Assembly: GCF_023078275.1 (NCBI RefSeq)
Contig: NC_062990.1
Span: 12,229,549 to 12,293,548 of the forward strand
From: Leguminivora glycinivorella
Lineage: Eukaryota > Arthropoda > Insecta > Lepidoptera > Tortricidae
Direction of reading: 5' to 3'
Length of the DNA: 64,000 nucleotides
Part shown: one piece after another, positions 63,982 through 64,000 of the stretch
Numbering within the stretch: position 1 is the stretch's first letter
How the letters are laid out: the number at the start of each line of letters is the position of its first letter
Position numbers and translations under genes: made by a program
Notes under the pieces: generated by a model
What the model saw: the letters and a program-made list of their open reading frames with translations, nothing else
What the model was told of the DNA's origin: nothing
Database searches by the model: none

Positions 63982-64000
63982 AATCACGCCTGTATCCCAC
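63982..64000 (-). repeat. Start of a family G repeat at the window edge
   Basis: AATCACGCCTGTATCCCAC is the complement of the family G 3' end seen at 3,670-3,932 and 52,673. The rest lies outside the window. Confidence 0.6.

Overview
This window is eukaryotic, gene-poor and dense with repeats. It is most likely from a lepidopteran (moth or butterfly). The basis is recognition of several repeat types I know from Lepidoptera: tRNA-derived SINEs, the GGGTTCCGT...CTTGGCCGG repeat with its (GTCC/GTCT)n tract, short Helitrons with TCCATACTAATATT and AAAGCTAG ends, and the GTAGCCGAATGG and GTTTTCACATTATCC MITEs. No species call is possible from sequence alone.

Layout. Positions 1-20,860 hold no convincing gene. 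They are a mosaic of SINEs, MITEs, Helitrons, LINE tails and foldback units. Positions 20,870-44,735 are one very large composite object: a 23.9-kb foldback-type element bounded by near-identical inverted ends (ACCTCCGTGAAGTTGACC...) and by a perfect 9-bp direct target duplication (GTCAAACAA). Each end has a 0.9-1.0 kb block of ~145-bp sub-repeats. The interior is about 128 tandem copies of a 171-bp satellite monomer: about 43.5 in one orientation (21,749-29,195), then a spacer-less head-to-head switch and about 85 in the other (29,196-43,710). Positions 44,736-50,900 return to dispersed repeats, including a 5'-truncated LINE with 204 codons of reverse-transcriptase C-terminus.

The only probable host gene is at the right. 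Three phase-compatible exons (62,475-62,543; 63,135-63,247; 63,674-63,824) encode a basic linker followed by one immunoglobulin-like domain resembling PTK7/off-track proteins. A candidate 5' exon (51,034-51,187) joins in the same phase across an 11.3-kb intron filled with transposons. The gene runs off the right edge.

Main discovery candidate. The 171-bp satellite appears to be a diverged, inverted copy of the element's own end. A CGAGTGCCCRCAAAT box and an ATCGTWAGGATCCGAT box occur in the same order and 74-75 bp apart in both. A related, uninterrupted copy of the insertion target lies 131 bp to the right and acts as an internal empty site. The satellite has higher-order blocks whose spacings are multiples of 171 bp (9, 12, 17 and 20 monomers). 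Together these suggest a transposon whose terminal repeats grew into a satellite array, or a satellite that transposes. No transposase gene is visible, so mobilisation would have to be in trans. The many open frames inside the array follow from 171 being 3 x 57 and are not called as genes.
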